Positions 38,401 to 51,600 of a stretch of DNA of 64,000 bases are shown piece by piece. Below the pieces are notes generated by a model, which had not been told where the DNA came from, searched no databases, and worked only from the letters and a program-made list of their open reading frames with translations. Made by a program: the position numbers and the translations under genes. Each line of letters opens with the position of its first letter. The first letter of the stretch is position 1. Source of the stretch: Cornus controversa (taxonomy: Eukaryota; Streptophyta; Magnoliopsida; Cornales; Cornaceae); assembly GCA_026545225.1 (NCBI GenBank), contig CM048853.1:48595755-48659754 (forward strand). The letters run 5' to 3'.

Positions 38401-41400
38401 TCTGTAAGTTCAAGAAGTATTATCATCATTCAGATAACTAAATTTCAACCACCATTTTCATATATCATACATACACATAAATTTATACTAGGAAATTAGA
38501 AATAATTTATTTATGTGATCGTTTGACTTCAGTAAGTGCTAGAAGGCCTCACATCTTCAGCCAAGGGCTTCCAGTATTCTGCAACAGCAGGGGTGCACAC
38601 ACGTTGAGGATCAGTTAGAGCATTCTGGAGATTCAAACAAACGAGGCATGAGGATTCTAAAATGATATTGTAAATATTTGAAATATTGGCATGACACTGT
38701 GTATCACGTAAAATAAAGAAAAGAAAATAGAGAAGGACATTATCTCCCAATGAAATATATTGTTGGAGTAATCATCATTTATGATGTAGAAGTAGGTTCA
38801 TCCTATGATATTACTATAATTCACATATGCGATATGCATTGATTTCCATGCACCATCAAATATATGATTAATGACAGTTGAGAGAACAAGGTAACTAATT
38901 TCAGCTACAATGAACCTTAAATAGTGCTAAAAACACCCAAAATAAGGACAGGCTAGTTTTTCATTCTAAAAGTCCAATATATAGCCAATATGTCAGTAAT
39001 TGTTACTTAACAATCATTACCCAGGTAACAACTTGAAGGCCTTTTGTTTTTGCTTTCATTGATCATCTTGCACCTGAAACAATTTCTTGCTCTGTTGAAC
39101 CAAAGTCAAGGTCCTTTGAAGTAACTTTTTAATCTAACTCCACCAAAAAAATCTTTAAACTGTGTACATAGCTGCCCCATTTCCTTAATTCTGGTCCCAC
39201 CACATTCAACATTAGCCAAAAAAAACATTTAGCCAATCATATAGCAAAGACATTTCTCTATAAAAACTTAGCACTTTACAGATCTTCTAGTATTCTAATG
39301 ACACATTCATTTTCCCCATTCACTCACCAACAAATTGACCATAGCTAGTCATTTTATTCAGCAGCCTATGCCCTCAACAAGTCCAACAATAACCTTGAAC
39401 TTCCTGGAGTTCTATTTCTCTAATGTAAGGACAGACATCACTTCAGTTCACCTAAACACTGTATCCTAGATGGTTGCCTTAAGATGACACAAATCTCCAA
39501 GCATCAAGCTTGCCCCTTCATCTCACTATCTTGAAACTACAAATATCTTTATCCCGCTTGCAACAGATGATTAGCGTTTCTTTATTCCACCTGCACATAT
39601 AAAATGTTCTGGCGCCTCTGCCACATGTCGTCATTAGTGAAAATCTTCGAACTTTACCCAGCCCAGGGCATCCTCCTTCCCCTCAGCAACTGTGCTTGAG
39701 CACAAGAAAATGCCGAAGCATGCCTGTATCTTCCAATCTCAAGTCCTAGCAGCTAATGAAAATAAATATTTTATACAATCCCATCCTGGGTGAACCAGAG
39801 ACAACCTGCAACCAAGCCTGTCAGTCCACTTTAATCCTGAATAAGTCCACAAACATCTGGCATGGGGGGACCCTCATCACACCAACGACCAAACCATAAT
39901 CTAATTCTCTATCCACTCCTTACCATTATCACTATATTCTTAGAAAATTATCCACACCCTGTCCTGAAAGTCTTCCATACTCCCAAAAAAGGGGATCTGA
40001 ACCTCCCTGAAATGTCAATCTTGGCCATTGCTCCCATACTTCCCTTTTACATCGTCCTCCACAAATTCTCTCTCTTGCTCATACCTCCATAGCCAATTTC
40101 CCAATAGAGGCTGTGTTACCTGCAAAAGGCAGCAAACTGCATTCCAATTAGCCAGATCCTACTTAAACTCATCCCTTTACCTCTCCACAGGAAATCCCTC
40201 TGCAGTTTCTTCAATCTAATCACACCAGATTTAGGAATTAGAATTAGTGGCAAAATATGTAGGCACGCTAGACAATAAGCTCTTGATGATGGTTCAATAA
40301 ATACTCTCTTCTAACTTGTCAACCTCTTCTCAAAACACTCAATATTTACCAAACAGCAATAGCTCTTTAAGCATCCTTATAGGCGGCAATCCAGAACTTT
40401 TTGAGTTGTACTCAAATATCGTTCCTTTTCTCCACAATAAGTGGAAAATTAATTTGTCAAATTATGGGGAAGAAAAAGGAGTGAGTCAGTCACAAAGGTA
40501 AGTCATCATGGTGTATCATTTGGCAAATAAGTGCATATACATCAAATTTACCATTGGGCTAGATGAGAGCATGTTTGGATAGTTATTAAATATGTTCTAT
40601 ACTAGTTAAAGAAACATTGCACAGATATTCTGAGCATTAATTCCAACTGCTGCCTGGTAATTTATGAATATTTGATTACTTGATTATTTCTTCTTCTTTT
40701 TCTTTTTCTCGTTTTTTTTTTGTTACTTTTGTTGGGGTACAACAATGCCGCTCCTTGCACGGGTGAGCCAATGTGAGCCCGGTGTGGGCCCTTGGATGTC
40801 GAATACCATGAAAGGCTTGTGCTTCTCTCACTGGACACCAATTGGTCTTCAGATGAGATGGCACAGCCCGATCCAAGGTCTTCAATTGGTATCGGAGCTG
40901 AAGGTCATGGGTTCGAGTCCAAGGAACATCATCGCGTGGGGGAGGAATTGTTGGGGTACAACAATGCCGCTCCTTGCACGGGTGGACCAACGTGAGCTCG
41001 TTATGGGCCCTTGGATGTCGAATACCATAAAAGGCTTGTGCTTCCCTCAGTGGACACCAATTGGTTTTCAGATGAGATGGCACAGCCTGATCCAAGGTCT
41101 TCAACTTTCTCCTCTTTTTATTTCTGGACCTGGCGAGGGGGTCGGCTGAGAGTTTAGGTTGTTCGGTGAATAATTAAGCTTATAAGACCAGTATGATTAA
41201 GAATTGCTTGTAATAATGTCACAGTTGAAACACTGATAAAGTGGTCCACAATATTGGGCGTGCACTAACTGGACAACAAAGATGAAGCATGGAATTTCAA
41301 TCTATATAATAATGTTCTGCAAAGTAAGTTTGCAAAACAGAAAATCTGATCAAATGAATTTATAGTCTACCAAGAACCCCTGAACTTTTCAGTATATAAT

Positions 41401-44400
41401 AACACACCGGATTCTGATCTGCCCATTTCCACAATTGAGAGAGTTCTTTATTCCCCAGTCTCCAACGTGGCCTACTGCAGGGGAAAAAAACATACTTCAG
41501 AAGCAAACCTAGACGAAAATAGCAAAACATTCTCAAATTTCAAAATATACATTACTCAGGCTAAAGTGTTGCTGCTTAATGATTTTCTATAATCAAATTA
41601 TAAAACATAATTAAAAGCAAGTTTTTATTTCTCCCTCAATTACCATGCAAGCTAACCTGCCAATGTTTATGAATAAACTTTAAGAAAATTACCGTGACCT
41701 TGTTCATGTGGCATGCAAATAAACATACCTCATTTTGCTCCCAAGTAGAATCTATTTTAAGCTATAAAAAAGGACTAATACAAGTCAGAGACTGAAAATT
41801 AAGAATCTTACAAACTTTCAAACAGGGGCCATTTATGGTTTCTAATTTTTAGCATTATTTTTGCACAAAGTGGCTGCTCTCTGATTCCAACCTGTGTTTT
41901 CACGTTTGTTTGACAAGGCCATCTTAGAAACCATCAGTTTTACAAGCATTCAAACTAAAAAGGTTGGTGACCACTTTGGAAGAATTTAAGCCATTTCATT
42001 GCCCTTTAGTTTGTTAGTGCTTGGATTGGATTGTCATGTGATGCTGTGATTTTAAGCTCATTGTTTCCTTGGGAGGACATCATGTCATCTATTATTATAT
42101 TTCTTTCATCTGAAATGAGAAAAATGCATTCGTATAACTTTGAAACACTAATCTCAGTAAAACATTAAAGAGTTTGGTTAATCAGCATGAAACCAAATCA
42201 CAAGAATACAATAATTTTTAAGTGGAACATTTGACGAAAAAGAGGGCGGAAAACATCCAAACCTCGCAATCCAGACCAACATACCAACACCATAACAAGA
42301 GTTTAGTTTCATACTTCTAGGAGTGCACTCAAAATGCTACTACTTGGACATGTTACAGACTAACCGAGAGAGCCAGGGATGCATGGCAGGTTGCTTGTCA
42401 ATGTCTTTAGTAGAGTATATGGGAGGGAGGAATAGCTGGTCTTTCTAAGGAATTGAGTCGCCTATTTGGACCCTGAAACATAGGTGTTGAGCTCCCTGTT
42501 TTGTAGGATCACTGGAGTGGTAGACCGTCTAAATTGATTGGTTCTTATGTAGAGTTTTTGGGCAATATGATATTATAGTTCGTAAGCATACTTCGAAAGG
42601 GCAAGGGCAACCATCAGTTTATATAAGGTAAATTGACCTACTAACTTGCATACCGTTTCTTTGCTCCTTCTTGAACTGACTTCTTATCTATCGGTTGCTT
42701 TTCAAATGGAGGGCAACCATCACGTTTCCACCACACCTGAAACACTCCAATATTTGGAAGAGAACATTCATTACAATGGTAAAGACATGAATGTAAAGAG
42801 AGAGGAAGATAGATGGAAAAAGGAAACTGTGCTCACCCAATTCCTCTCGCGTTCTAATATATGCTCAATGCTATGAAGAAAATCTTTCCCTTTTGGTGGA
42901 GTCATTTCAAGTAGTTTCTTTACGCGTTCCTCACAAGATCTTATTTCTTCTTTCTAGAATCACAACGACATGCAGTTAATATTATTTTCAAAATAATAAT
43001 AAAAAACAGATTACTAGATATGCATATGAAAATGCAACATGAAGTACATGTCCAATCAAACAAATAAGCATATACACGAAGCATCCATCATTCTGCATTA
43101 AATGGGTAAAAAAAATATTTCAACTTTCGTCAGACTAAAACCAAGCCAGATGCCATAAGGAATGAGGAAGAAAGTGTTGAGGAACAAAAGGGATGGAAAT
43201 TCATGTAGAATCTAGTGTCCAGGTAGGTTCAGAAAGGAGGAATTGCTTGGCAATACAAGAGAGTAAAGAGAACAATTGTCGATATACCAATTGCAACTTG
43301 CAAGCATATAATGACAAATATAACAAAAAAAAAAAACACACCTATGCTTTTCAAAGATACAATAAAAGAAAAAAAAAGAGCTCAAACCTAAAAAAATGAA
43401 GTTGAATATTGGGTAAATGACTGGTACCAGCAAATTACCCACTTGTCACCCAGAGAAAGAAGCCACATAATAAGTGAAATAGGGGCTTTAGATTGATGTG
43501 GAAACTAGTGAGCCTGTGAGGTTTTTGGTTCACATAAGGAGTGGTGATTACCGATCTAATTTAAATCTTTTATTGGTATTGCAGACCATAATGCCTCGAT
43601 GTGAGACTACTTCCAGGATTGTAATGAGTCCGTTTTACAGAGCAGTTTTCAGGATTGGGATCTTGAGCCTACCAATTCAAAGGTTCTTTGCTTACTGGAA
43701 AATATTATTTTTTATAGTTTGTGCTTGTTGTTTCTGCCAGATATCTTTCTCATTGTACTCATTTCTCTCTTTAATGTGATTCTTCATTTCTTGTATAATT
43801 ATTTATTTTTAGCCAAAAACATTTATGTTTTTTTCAAAAAAGAAGAAAGACAACATATACTGGAACATGTAAAAAGTTACAAATTACAAGTGAAAAATAA
43901 TAATAAAATAATACTAACCATTGTTTCAGATGGCAAATCTTTGTCGCTCTTTCCTGGGGCCTACAAGAAAATAAGAAATAAGTATATCATTAATAGAAAA
44001 AGGAAAATAAAAAGAAAGAAAAAGGGATGGTAAACATAAAATTTTACATTAGATCTCCTCTTTTTATGGTAGGCAATTTACATTTGTTGCAAAAAACAGC
44101 CGCAAACCAAGCACAATCACGAAACACGATACAAAATAAATCAAGCACAACGCACAGAACACAAGAATTTACGTGATTCGGCAATGTGCCTACGTCCACG
44201 GCAAAGATCAGGCAAAAGATTTCACTATGCGAAAATCAGGAGATTATAAGTTTCAACCCTAACCCTAACCCTAGCTCTCGCTCTCTCACTCTCTTTCTGC
44301 AGTTTTAGTGTTTTCTCTCGTTTTGTACCTCCAAACCCTTAGATGCCCTTATATATCGGGCTACAAGAGAGTCCTAACCCGGTTCCAAAACCCGCAAGCG

Positions 44401-45623
44401 AAAAATGGGTCATAAAATTCGGGCCACAACATAATAACATTAAATCTCATTATGACCTTTCAGGAGATGATGCATGTATGGGAACATTGGAGCAATGCCC
44501 ATCAAAAGGCAAAATGACATCACAATAAGCATCTAAGCAATTTCCATATAACTGATCCATGAAAAATAGGAGATAAGTATATTTTAGTTTCTAGCATCCA
44601 TGTGAATTCTACATGAATTTTCTGGTCGATCACAAAAAATAAGATGTAATATTTTTTGGATCGGTAAAGAGGAGGGCTAAGGCAAAACAAAGTCAAAAGA
44701 ATACAAGATGGTATATGCTAAACCAAAATAATAGTACATATAAAAACCAATGGCAGGGCACAAAAAAAAAAGGGAGGAACACATTCCACGAGCAGCCACA
44801 TCCCTTATACAAAACATGTAACATAAAACCTCCCATTAATACTGAAGACAAACTTGCCATTGTCTTCATAATTATTTTAAACTTTATCTTGCTTATTTTA
44901 CACTAAATGTCATGTATTAAAATAAATAAATACGATTTCCCAAATATGGCAAACATCTTACTATTGAATTGACTGCTAGTTCAATGTACAGACTGAGCCA
45001 AAATGGCTGGGTTCTTCTACAAAACCAGAAAACCCTGTGTTAATCCGTGGCAAATATACTGTCAAAAATATGTGGTCATGTGTTTCTATCTGCCACTGGA
45101 AAATACCACATAAGGCTTGAACGATAACACCTTTAGCAATTAGATGATATGATTAGATGGATGGTGTACTATCGCGAGTGTCAAGTAGGGATAAATATTT
45201 AACTTTGCTCCAATCAAGGGTAATTTTGGCATTACAAAAAGATGTTCAAATGGCGCTAACGGGCCACTAATGGACTGGACCAAGTTGTTATTTTGGCCAA
45301 ATCTCAGGGTGGTTGACCACATTTTTTTACCAAACTTTACTTTGAGGGTGCAAAAATGAAAACTTTAGGAGTTGTGGGGGTTTCCAAAGATTTTTTAATA
45401 TATATATGAGTATCATCAGGGAGGGCTTTGGCGCAACTGTAAGGTTGTCCGTTGTGACCTGAAGGTCACGAGTTTGAAACGGAAAATAGTCTCTCCGCAT
45501 GCGGAGATAAGGTTGCATACATTAGACTCTCCCTAAACTCTGCAATGGCGGGAGTCTCGTGCACTAGACTTGTGAGTATCATCAAGAAAGCATCCAAATG
45601 TGTGTGTGAGTGTGTGTGCGCTC

Positions 45624-45661
<38 letters not shown>

Positions 45662-48600
45662 TTATATATTTAAGAGCCAATAGGAGATTCCACCCCTTCG
45701 AATAACCTCCAATTCTTTCTTCCCAAATACACCACCAAGAACACAATGGAGCAACCTGCCACACTACTATGGCTCTCTTCCCCACTCTAAAACCTCTCTG
45801 TTTTATGATTCTAATTTTAGGAGAGGGGCACACACAAGTCGTGTCATTCATGGTGTGGGTTTGACCTTCAGCAAACACTGATAAGGTAGAACGGAAGCAA
45901 TTTGAAGATCCAGATTCAGTTCCACAAATGGATGCATAGATAAAGCAGTGGATTCCTTGAACTACTGGTATATTATCCTGTTAGCAGCATATGGCAAGCT
46001 GTGAAAGAATCTATGCCAATGGTTCATTGGGCTTCCTTCATCTGGTTTTGTGAGGCAGTTCCTTCAGCTCATTATTTGTACTTTTGTCTCGCGATCTATG
46101 TTATCCGAACTCGGGTACGTGTGTTGGGTACGGGTATGTATCCACGCGTCGGATGTGTCAGATCCACAAATAGAAGGACACATGGACACTACTAAATATT
46201 CATATTATTTTATTTTATTTTTTAGAGTAAAATAATGTCCTTATGTATCATAGTGTCTAATATAAGTATTTCACTTGTTTTGAATCAATAATATAAATTG
46301 AATTATAGGATGTATTTTTTAGGTGCATGTCCAACCAAAAGTGTCGGACACATATCCCATACCCGTGTCAAAGTATTGTGTGTCCGACATAGGTACTTCA
46401 CCTACTTTTGAAGAGTCCATGTAACATAGATGAAGCTCTGCTCTTTCTTCAGCACAAGAGCGTAACATATATGAAACATTCTTCTTGCTAATTTCGAATC
46501 GTCCTTGGAAATCTTCAATCTGAATAGAAATTCTTGAGAACTTCAATTGAAAATTCATGCCAGCCAAAAATCAGCAAACTAAGAAGCGGATGCAAAATTT
46601 CGTTGTTCCCATACGCAAGATTAGCAATATTTCTACTTGGAGAAGAAAGATTAGCAAGTATGTAGAGAGAATTCAGCAATTCAAAGCAAGGTTCAACATT
46701 TGCATGCTGTCACAGACAAGATGAACTAATTTGAGAGAAAGAGAGGGGACACACACAGAAAAAGAGAGATGGTGTAGTTAAAATTAGAAATAGAAATTCA
46801 TATGTACGAATAGAGGGGGATTAGTTCGATAGAAACCTAGGGATTTCGTTATTGGGTCGATACGACAATGAGAGTAGAGAGAGAGGTTGGTGGAGCAACA
46901 AGCGATGTAATGTCATTGAACGGATGAAGAGTGATGTGAACACATGATCGCAACCCAGTCATTGTGTCTTCCAACAATCTAAATCCAAAATGGAGAAAGA
47001 TGGTTGGTTTATCACGGTGAATGCACGAAGGTTAGGGTTTCTCACATGGAAAGAGAGAGAGAGAGAGATGGTTTGGTTGATTGATCCACCTGCCTTAGTC
47101 AAAAAGGTGCTGTCATGTCTAGGGCATTTTAGTCTTTTGAGTTTTAGGGCTCTTAGGTCAGCATAACAGAGTTAATGCTTGAGGGTATTATAGACATTTC
47201 GCATGGGATGTCTTCTTACAGTTAGGGTTTCTAATTCTGACAAGGTGCCGAAGTGATTTCGACCAAACTTTGATCTGAGGTGAAAGATGAAAACCTCTAG
47301 GCATGTGAGGGTAATTTACCCAAATCCTTTTCAACCCAAAAATACACCAAAGAATGTTCAGTTATCCACACCTCATCCCTTTTTTGAGCTTTATAATCTT
47401 TAATAATGCAAATGCTTCTCTCTTCAAATTCAACTCTTGAACATCAATTACAACTCAATTTCCATTCAAAAATCACATTACATACTTGTCCAGAAAACAA
47501 TATAGAGTCTAAGATATTCTTTTGTGTAACCAGTTCTAGTTTACATGCAGTAGCAGACTGCAACATTCCACTAAAGCTCTCTGCTCTCCATGACTAGGCC
47601 CACATTTTTTCACAAGCTTTCTTTTCCATTGCATATTCATGCTTGGCCTCAGCAAAGCAAAGGATGGTATCTGTTTTAAGCATTCCAACTTGTGCCATCT
47701 CCTCAAGCCAAATTGTCTGCTTAGCAGAAAATTCACCTCAAGCCTTGTAATTTCCTCTTCCATTGGTTACTCTTGAGAAATCAGTGGAGACTTCCTCCCC
47801 TAATGCATGATTTCTTAGGCATATCAGCTGAACTGGTATATCCTTTTACATGGATAATAGATCTGCCAATTAAGCAACTATTTTTGCCTAATTGGCAATC
47901 TAATGCCAAGATGTTTTCTTGCTTTTGCTGTAACTTTTCCTTTGATTTCCTCACCTTGAGGGACTACTTTTCCTCCTCTGCAACTTTCTCTTTGTCATCG
48001 AATTTCCAGCTTCCGGTCAGAATAGCACTTAAGATCTGTGACCAATTATGTTAACTCTAATCCGCAAAGAGTTTTTTAATTTGCCCTTATGAGTTATGAC
48101 AGCCAATTCTTCTTTCCTTACTATCCAATTCTGTTGTTCTACTTCCCTAACGAGCTATGATTGTCATGGATGAGCCGCATGTGTTCCGCCTTTACTTTTG
48201 GAGAAGGGTCAAAGCAAATGAAATTAGGGATTTGATTTAATTAGGGTTAATTTGTATTTATTTTATTATTTTGACATTATTTTAGTGTTATGGTTATTTG
48301 GGTATTCTCATGTATGGGGTTTTCTTAATATTTTGCCTACATAAAGGCCTGTGGGAAAACAGACAATTTATCTTTGGATTATTGAATTTTATCAGTGAGT
48401 TTTAAGAACTCTTCTTCAATCTTCTGTATCTCGTTCTCCCTCCTTGTTCTTGCTCTTCTCAGCCCCTCAGTCTCTCTAGAATACCTCATTCAGTCTGCCT
48501 TCTCACCTCTTCCTTCTAGCCTCATCTCATCTTCTGTCTTCTCATCCCTTCTTTCTTTCTAATTCTACCCGTCCTGCATCACCTTATTATCTCTGTGAGG

Positions 48601-51600
48601 ATCTGTTCCATGCAAGGGTTGCACACAGCGCTTGCAAATAGAGATTCCAATAATCAATTAGTATAAATACAAGAATTATCAGATCACAGTTAGAGTAAAG
48701 AATAATCTGGCTAGACTGGTTCTAGTAAAGACTATGAACTTAAGTGCTGAATATCTATCATGGATCCTTAATTGTTATATCCATGACATACGGCTAATTA
48801 AAGAGCTTGAAAAATTATATTGTCATGCCAGCCTCATATGCACATCCATGTTTACCGCGGAGGGAGGTTAACACGGTAACACCCTACTTAGTTTGAGCAG
48901 TCAAAGGATGACTTCCCTATGTATATCCATTACAGAAAAAGTGAAGTTGTCATTAAAAAGGGGCTCCAACCACCTTCTAATACTAGTCTGAAAGACAATG
49001 TAAACTTCTTTTTCATATTAAAGTTTGTGGATGAAATTACACGTTGAACATTGTTGAGGTTTAGACCCACATTATTAACCTAAATAGTTTAGAGGTAATA
49101 AGTCCAATTTCACTTTTCTCCTTGATTTTAATTTATAAATCAGCCAATTTACAGCTTAGGACACCCTAGAGTGAACTGAATTATGAAAATTATGAAATTT
49201 CAAAGAAGTTTCCAGATCCTTTAAGTATTCACCTTTACTTTTTAAAACACCATGTGAACATTCACCCTACACAAATTGCTACCACATACACAGCATGTGT
49301 ACAAATTTTTACTTCACTTTTAGCTTGTACTGCAGTAAGCAGAAATACAGTCAATTTTATCACAGCTACAAAACCACCTCCATAACAAAAATAACCAATG
49401 TACAAAATATGAACAACATTACCTTCAGATAATCAAACAAAATAAGGCACTGAACAAGAATATGGCGTCGACAACTTGGATCTTTTAACTGTGGTAGAAT
49501 ATAAACAAAAGCAGAAAGTTAGCAAAAAAAATATGATGCAACACTAAACTCAAAGTAACCTTTATATCTGACGAGAAAACTTTTTAGTGCTTTAAATCAC
49601 TCCTTACCTCTAGACCCATTAGTTTGCTGCTTGTAAGATATTTTATACTAAAGGTCGCCTCCTCATCCTCGAGATGATTAGCATTACCCTCTTCATCACT
49701 TAAAGGCTGAGCTTCAAATGTATTTAAAACAACCTAGCCATTCCATTGTTCAATAAAAGCATTTGATGTCGCAGGTTATGCAACTAAACTATACTTCCAG
49801 AATAAAGAATAGGTGTGACATGAAGACCTGATAAGAAAACAAGAGCAGAGAAGAGATGTACCTTTAAACTGGAAGTAAATTTTTGCCACTTTGTAGGATT
49901 AAGAGTTAATGAAGCAGGGTTACAAAAATGTTCCTGAAAATCCAAATAAACTGTCAGAAAAAATAATCACAGCAACAGCTATATTTCTCATGCATCATCA
50001 AACCACAGCTATAATGGAAACTACATTTCAACAAGGTTTTATATTGAACCCTGAACCCCAGATCCAGTCAATTTGAAGAGTAGGGTTCATGGAAACTTAA
50101 CTCAGTTTATGCATGCATCTACAATGATCAATGTAGGAGCTCAAACATATCTCAAACTGTTGTTTGAACCAATGCCTTTCAGCTATGTAAAGTTTTTGCC
50201 ACTCCTAATAGATGAAACCATCTGACAAACGTGTCACTAAAACTTGAACCATGTACTCAGATTAAATGCAAGCTATGTTACGTGGACTCAACTATGTGTA
50301 TTGGGTGCAGGTATATGTATTTAAGCATAGGACCAATGATATCCCTAAACAGGACACAGGGACCATGCTAAATATTTATATTATTTAATATTTTCTATAT
50401 TATTTTCTCAAGTAAAATAATATTTTAAATGTTCAACAGAGGCATTCCACTTGTTCTGGAAGAAATATTGCAATAAAATGAATTTAGATATGCATTTTTA
50501 GGTGCATGTACAGCCAAATGTGTCAGACAATTGTCTCATTGCATGTCCTAGTAACGTGTGTCTAACACGATACTTCACTTACTTCTGAAGAGTTCATGTA
50601 ACATAAATTGTAAGAACTTCAACGTTGGTTAAACTTTGATTGTTCTATAAATGGATATTAAGTTGATGCAACTAATGGAATACAAAAGGCAAGCACTTGA
50701 TTGGTCAGGCCATCCAAGCGTCCCCATATAGTCGTGAAACAAGAGGATAATCTATACAGTGAATGCAAAAGAAATGGGATTTTTTTTCTTTTTTTCTTTT
50801 TAATGTGTGTAAGGGTTGATGAAAATGAAATTTGGAGCTTCAGCCACCATCAACACAAATGGGACAAAAAGTAATGGGGAGAAAATTTGATAGAAAATTT
50901 AATTTCGGAACATCATTCCAATCGGCTTGGAAACTGAGACTTGGGGAAATTATTGAACATCATCATCATCATCATCATCACCATCACCCTTGCCTTAATC
51001 CCATATGAATGGGGTCGGCCACATGAATTCTCTCTCTCCATTCTTTTCTATTACATGCCATGTCACCTACTATATTTAACTTTTTAAAATCATTTTTAAT
51101 AACTTCATCCCAAGTTATTTTTGGTCGCCCTCTCCGTCTTTACCTTCTATTACGACTAGTCTTCCTCGTTTGACCAGGGTATCACTAGGTATCCGATCTT
51201 TAGGACCAAAGCATCTAAGTCAACTCTCTCAAATTTTCTCACCAATGGGTACTACCCCCAATATTTCCCTCACACTTTCATTAGTGACACTATCTCTACT
51301 AGTCACTGCACTCAGCCACTCATCCATCTCGACATTCTCATTTCCGCTATGTGAATGCAACTAATGGAATACAAAAGGCAAGCACTTGATTGGTCAGGCC
51401 ATCCAAGCATCCCCATATAGTCGTGAAACAAGAGGATAATCTATCCAGTGAATGCAAAAGAAATGGTTTTTTTTTTCTTTTTTTTTTTTTTAATGCGTGT
51501 GTGCTAGGGTTGATGAATATGAAATTTGGAGTTTCAGCCACCATCAACACAAATGGGACAAAAAGTAATGGGGAGATAATTTGATAGAAAATTTAATTTT

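Noticed and set aside
40676..41149. ORFs of 134 and 142 residues as genes
   Set aside because: They read through the two LTR copies of a TRIM on opposite strands and repeat the same peptide twice.
44258..44275. ccctaaccctaaccctag as an interstitial telomere
   Set aside because: Only about three units, not the plant CCCTAAA form, and inside a sequence with LTR ends.
45582..45878. 98-residue minus-strand ORF with a Ser-Leu run
   Set aside because: The run is a GA microsatellite translated; no gene signal.
47536..48054. Coiled-coil gene fragment
   Set aside because: Stops interrupt the minus-strand reading and I recognise no family; left as unassigned intron.
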